DNA from: JBBSIG01 sp038232215
GTDB lineage: Bacteria > Actinomycetota > Thermoleophilia > Gaiellales > Gaiellaceae
Assembly (NCBI GenBank): GCA_038232215.1
Contig: JBBSIG010000094.1
Location: forward strand, 1-9,214
Direction of reading: 5' to 3'
DNA: 9,214 nucleotides
Shown here: positions 6,775 through 9,214 of the stretch, one piece after another
Layout of the letters: every line of letters starts with the position of its first letter
How positions within the stretch are numbered: the first letter of the stretch is position 1
Notes under the pieces: generated by a model
Told to the model about the DNA's origin: nothing
The model's database searches: none
The model's input: only the letters and a program-made list of their open reading frames with translations
Position numbers and translations under genes: made by a program

Positions 6775-7089
6775 ATGCCGTTCGACCAGTACCACGAGCC
6801 GCCGGAGGAGCTACCGCAGGAGACGCGTACCCTGGCGCGCATGCTGATCTCGCTCGTCGAGGAGACGGAGGCGATCGACTGGTACGAGCAGCGGCTCGCG
6901 GTCGAGCAAGACGCGGAGGCGCGGGCGATCATGGAGAACGCGCAGCACGAGGAATTCAAGCACTTCGCGATGGACCTCGAGTTCCTGCTCCGGCGCAAGC
7001 CGGTCTGGCGCGAGATCTGCGCCGGCATCCTGTTCCGGGAGGGAGACATCGTCGAGCGAGGCGAGGCCGCCGAAGAAGACGCGACGTAG
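6775..7089 (+). CDS. Ferritin-like protein of the encapsulated-ferritin (EncFtn) type
   Basis: The 104-residue, mainly helical protein resembles the EncFtn family, short two-helix ferritins that dimerise to form a di-iron ferroxidase and normally work inside encapsulin nanocompartments. Helix 1 carries LVEETEAIDWYEQRL (E29, E30, E32, W36); helix 2 carries ENAQHEEFKHFAMDLEFLLR (E60, H63). These match the E...E and ExxH iron ligands of Rhodospirillum rubrum EncFtn (E32, E62, H65) with a constant offset of two. The C-terminus is acidic (VERGEAAEEDAT) and has no LTVGSLK-like encapsulin targeting peptide. No encapsulin shell gene is in the window. Expected activity is Fe(II) oxidation; whether it stores iron depends on a shell. 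It converges on era with 9 bp between stops. Confidence 0.8.
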   Translation: MPFDQYHEPPEELPQETRTLARMLISLVEETEAIDWYEQRLAVEQDAEARAIMENAQHEEFKHFAMDLEFLLRRKPVWREICAGILFREGDIVERGEAAEEDAT

Positions 7090-7098
7090 AGCTGGTCG

Positions 7099-7959
7099 TT
7101 AGATGCCGAGCCGCTCGAGCAGCGCCTCGTCGCGCCGCCAGCGGGGCCGCACCTTGACGCTCAGCTCGAGGAAGACCGTGCGCCCGAGCACGCCCTCGAT
7201 CTCCGGGCGGGCCCGCGTGCCGATCTCGCGGATCATCGAGCCGCCCTTGCCGACGAGGATCTGCTTCTGCGACTCCGTCTCGACGAGCACGCTCGCGCGG
7301 ACCACCTTCTCCTCGAGCTCCTCCACCTCGACCGTGACCGCGTGCGGGACCTCCTCCTTCGTCAGACGGAGCGCCTGCTCGCGCACGAGCTCGGCGACCC
7401 GCTCGCCGGGCGGCAGGTCGGTGCGCTGCTCGGCCGGGAAGTAGGCGGGCCCCTCGGGCAGGAGCCCGACGAGCTCCTCGCGGAGCGCCCCCATGCCGTC
7501 GCCCGTCTTCGCGCTCACCGGGTGGAGGGCGTGGAAGTCGCCGAGCTGCGACGCCGTCTGCATCTGCGTCGCGACATGGCCGGCCTTCAGCCGGTCGACC
7601 TTGTTCAGCGCGATCACCACCGGTACGCCGAGCCCGAACACGCGCCGCGCGATGAAGCGATCGCCCGCCCCGATCCGCTCCCGCGCGCTCAGCACGAGCA
7701 GCACGGCGTCCACGCCCTCGAAGGCCGACTCGACGGTCCGCTGCATGCGCTCCGTGAGGGCGTCGAGCGGGCGCTGGAAGCCGGGCAGGTCCGCGAGCAC
7801 GAGCTGCCAGCCCTCGCCGCTCGCAACGCCGAAGATGCGCCGGCGCGTCGTCTGCGGCTTGTCGGACACGATCGCCACCTTCTCGCCGCAGAGGGCGTTG
7901 ACGAGCGTCGACTTGCCGACGTTCGGCCTGCCCGCGACGGCGACGAACCCCGACCTCAC
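7099..7959 (-). CDS. era: GTPase Era
   Basis: Era (286 residues) is an essential GTPase that binds the 3' end of 16S rRNA and helps 30S subunit maturation in the cytoplasm and at the membrane. The G domain shows G1 GRPNVGKS (10-17), G2 in KPQTTRRR (34-41), G3 DLPG (57-60), G4 NKVD (119-122) and G5 SAK (149-151). The C-terminal KH domain has ILVGKGGSMIREIG with GKGG at 237-240. Length is close to the usual ~300. G3 reads DLPG rather than the common DTPG, which still fits DxxG. The start is GTG 7959, one base after the cdd stop, so it is coupled. recO, often next to era, is absent; the strand switches instead. Confidence 0.97.
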   Translation of the reverse strand: MRSGFVAVAGRPNVGKSTLVNALCGEKVAIVSDKPQTTRRRIFGVASGEGWQLVLADLPGFQRPLDALTERMQRTVESAFEGVDAVLLVLSARERIGAGDRFIARRVFGLGVPVVIALNKVDRLKAGHVATQMQTASQLGDFHALHPVSAKTGDGMGALREELVGLLPEGPAYFPAEQRTDLPPGERVAELVREQALRLTKEEVPHAVTVEVEELEEKVVRASVLVETESQKQILVGKGGSMIREIGTRARPEIEGVLGRTVFLELSVKVRPRWRRDEALLERLGI

Positions 7960-7960
7960 G

Positions 7961-8326
7961 TCACAGCTCGAACGTGTCCGGCAGCAGCTCGGCCGGCGCT
8001 CGCGTGACGACCTCGCCGGCCGCGCTCGGGTACGTGATCCGCTCGATCCGAAACTCGATCAGCCACTGTCGGCAGCCTCCGCACGGGGAGGTGCTGACGC
8101 CAATCGCCTCGAGCTCTCCCGGACGGAGCCCCTCGACGACGGCGCGCGAGAGCGCCGCCCGCTCCGCGCAGACCCCGAGCGGGTACGCGGCGTTCTCGAC
8201 GTTCACGCCCTCGAGCACGCGGCCGTCCCGCGCGAGCACGGCGGCGCCGACGTGGAAGCGGGAGTAGGGCGCGTAGGCCCGCTCGGACACGGCCACCGCA
8301 CGGTCATAGAGCTCCCGGTCGGTCAC
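7961..8326 (-). CDS. cdd: Cytidine deaminase
   Basis: The 121-residue protein is a homotetrameric-type cytidine deaminase, converting cytidine and deoxycytidine to uridine and deoxyuridine in pyrimidine salvage. The N-terminus has YAPYSRFHVGAAV, the substrate segment is NVENAAYPLG, and the zinc site is C53-A-E55 (CAER) plus P-C82-G-G-C85-RQ. E55 is the proton shuttle. It ends in LLPDTFEL, matching the family's LLPxxF ending. The start is GTG 8326, whose GTGA overlaps the TGA of the upstream kinase/phosphatase gene by 4 nt. The reading frame stays open upstream to 9148, but that part is out-of-frame sequence of the neighbour. All catalytic residues are present. Confidence 0.96.
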   Translation of the reverse strand: MTDRELYDRAVAVSERAYAPYSRFHVGAAVLARDGRVLEGVNVENAAYPLGVCAERAALSRAVVEGLRPGELEAIGVSTSPCGGCRQWLIEFRIERITYPSAAGEVVTRAPAELLPDTFEL

Positions 8327-9042
8327 GTCAGGAGCTGGAAGAGGACGAGCGTGACGAGCGCGCCGATCAGGCCGCCATAGGTGACCTCGAGCAGCGAGTG
8401 GACGCCCGACTCGACCCGGGTCTGCGCGACCAAGAACGCCATCATCAGCATGATCGTCGAGATCAGGAAGCGGTGCCTCGTCTCGGCGAGGACGTAGGTC
8501 GCCGCCATCCAGCCCGCGAAGGCGAGGGCCGCGTGGCCCGAGGGCAGGCCGCCGCGAAGCGGCGTCCCTCGGCCCGTGTACGCCTTCGTCGCGACCACGA
8601 CGATGACCGTGAGCACGAGCGCGATCAGCGTCAGGTCGACCGGCGCGTCCCGGACGCGCGCGAGCAGCCGCGAGCTCGGGTCCGAGAGCCGGCGCGCGAA
8701 GACGATGTACCCGACCGCGACCGAGGTCGCGGTGGCGATCAGGACGGCGCCGGCCGCGATGTCCTTGGCGAGCTTCGCCATCGGGTCGAACGAGGTCGTC
8801 GCGACGTCGATCGCGCTCTCGACGGCGGTGTTCAGCATCTCGGCGATCAGGACGAAGGCGATCGCGAGGAGCAGCGCGATCAGCTCGAGGTTCGTGACGC
8901 CGATCGCGAACGCGACCACGAGCACGATCGCCGCGATCGCGAAGTGGATCCGCATGTTCCGCTGTGTCCGGAGCACGTGGATGATGCCCTCGAAGGCGAA
9001 GTTGAAGCTCTCCAGCAGCGAGGGGCCGCGACGGGTGCTCAC
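8323..9042 (-). CDS. Diacylglycerol/undecaprenol kinase fused to PAP2 phosphatase
   Basis: The 239-residue integral membrane protein has two domains. Residues about 8-117 are a DgkA-type kinase: SFNFAFEGIIHVLRTQRNMR, then AEMLNTAVESAID with E68, N71 and E75, and AKDIAAGAVL with D94. It phosphorylates a membrane lipid alcohol, in Gram-positives mainly undecaprenol. Residues about 135-239 are a PAP2 phosphatase: K153...R158GTP161, LPSGH (167-170) and R209-x5-H215 with E219 where Asp is usual. Several hydrophobic helices run through both halves. Kinase and lipid-phosphate phosphatase are opposing activities in one chain, presumably balancing the undecaprenyl-phosphate pool for cell-wall synthesis. 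The start is GTG 9042, overlapping the ybeY stop by 4 nt (GTGA). The position in ybeY-dgkA-cdd-era is conserved in many bacteria. Confidence 0.92.
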   Translation of the reverse strand: MSTRRGPSLLESFNFAFEGIIHVLRTQRNMRIHFAIAAIVLVVAFAIGVTNLELIALLLAIAFVLIAEMLNTAVESAIDVATTSFDPMAKLAKDIAAGAVLIATATSVAVGYIVFARRLSDPSSRLLARVRDAPVDLTLIALVLTVIVVVATKAYTGRGTPLRGGLPSGHAALAFAGWMAATYVLAETRHRFLISTIMLMMAFLVAQTRVESGVHSLLEVTYGGLIGALVTLVLFQLLT

Positions 9043-9214
9043 CTCGGCGCCCCCCGGAGCTCGAGCTCGCGGGTCGCCATGGCGACGCCGTGCTCGTCGC
9101 CGCGCAGGTGCAGGAGACCGTGCCCGAGCGGCTCGCGCCAGGCCTCACCCACCACCGGCGGGCAGCGAACGGCGTCGCCGAGCGCCCGTGGGAGGCCGAC
9201 CGGCAGGTCGTCCC
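9039..9214 (-). CDS. ybeY: Endoribonuclease YbeY, C-terminal fragment
   Basis: The last 57 codons are visible; the rest lies beyond the right edge. The frame reads DDLPVGLPRALGDAVRCP, then VVGEAWREPLGHGLLHLRGDEH, ending in ELRGAPR and TGA (9041-9039). The three-histidine zinc motif H-x3-H-x5-H (HGLLHLRGDEH) is complete; the family form is HGxLHLxGYDH, so Tyr-Asp is Asp-Glu here. YbeY is a metal-dependent endoribonuclease for 16S rRNA 3'-end maturation and ribosome quality control, fitting with era in the same operon. The stop overlaps the GTG start of the kinase/phosphatase gene by 4 nt. Confidence 0.9.
   Translation of the reverse strand, partial: DDLPVGLPRALGDAVRCPPVVGEAWREPLGHGLLHLRGDEHGVAMATRELELRGAPR

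Noticed and set aside
7080..7134. CGCGACG (7080-7086) and CGTCGCG (7128-7134) as a shared terminator stem for the ferritin gene and era
   Set aside because: The loop would be 41 nt and the arms lie inside both coding regions; in DNA this GC-rich such a 7-bp match is expected by chance.
7961..9148. 395-codon minus-strand frame as one large fused cytidine deaminase
   Set aside because: Only the last 121 codons resemble cytidine deaminase. The upstream part is an out-of-frame reading of the kinase/PAP2 gene, and a GTGA overlap at 8323-8326 marks the true start.

Overview
The window is very GC-rich, dense chromosomal DNA. Codon third positions are strongly G/C, GTG starts are common, and genes are joined by 1-4 nt stop/start overlaps. 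Protein style (FAD/Fe-S oxidoreductase, DGK-PAP2 fusion, enolase-superfamily enzyme) and the ybeY-DGK-cdd-era order suggest a soil-type actinobacterium, possibly Thermoleophilia. That placement is inference from protein resemblance, not from a marker gene. No IS element, phage gene, CRISPR array, tRNA or rRNA was seen.

Layout. (1) 1-106, + strand: C-terminal end of a ZIP-family metal transporter. (2) 107-281: a 175-bp gap with overlapping GC-rich inverted repeats and a good Shine-Dalgarno. (3) 282-5996, + strand: three tightly packed genes. They are a ThDP (thiamine diphosphate)-dependent enzyme of the PoxB/acetolactate-synthase superfamily, an enolase-superfamily (mandelate racemase-like) enzyme, and a ~1033-aa FAD plus Fe-S 2-hydroxyacid dehydrogenase-type protein with a hydrophobic C-terminal tail. 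The ThDP gene is broken: about 100 codons of its N-terminal cofactor domain are missing at ~357-361, and one extra C at 1151-1153 shifts the frame. (4) 5993-7089, + strand: a PPC/DUF296 protein overlapping the oxidoreductase stop, a small two-helix membrane protein, and a short ferritin-like protein resembling encapsulated ferritin (EncFtn). (5) 7099-9214, - strand, read from the right edge: ybeY (partial), a diacylglycerol/undecaprenol kinase-PAP2 fusion, cdd and era. This conserved housekeeping operon converges on the ferritin gene with only 9 bp between stops.

How the genes may work together. The + strand set looks like a catabolic module for a hydroxy or sugar acid. The enolase-superfamily enzyme would abstract a proton alpha to a carboxylate (racemisation or dehydration). 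The FAD/Fe-S enzyme would oxidise a 2-hydroxyacid and pass electrons towards the membrane. The ThDP enzyme would cleave or decarboxylate the resulting 2-oxoacid. The substrate cannot be read from the sequence, and if the lesions are real the ThDP step is lost in this genome. The - strand operon serves ribosome maturation (YbeY, Era), pyrimidine salvage (Cdd) and lipid-carrier phosphorylation (DGK-PAP2).
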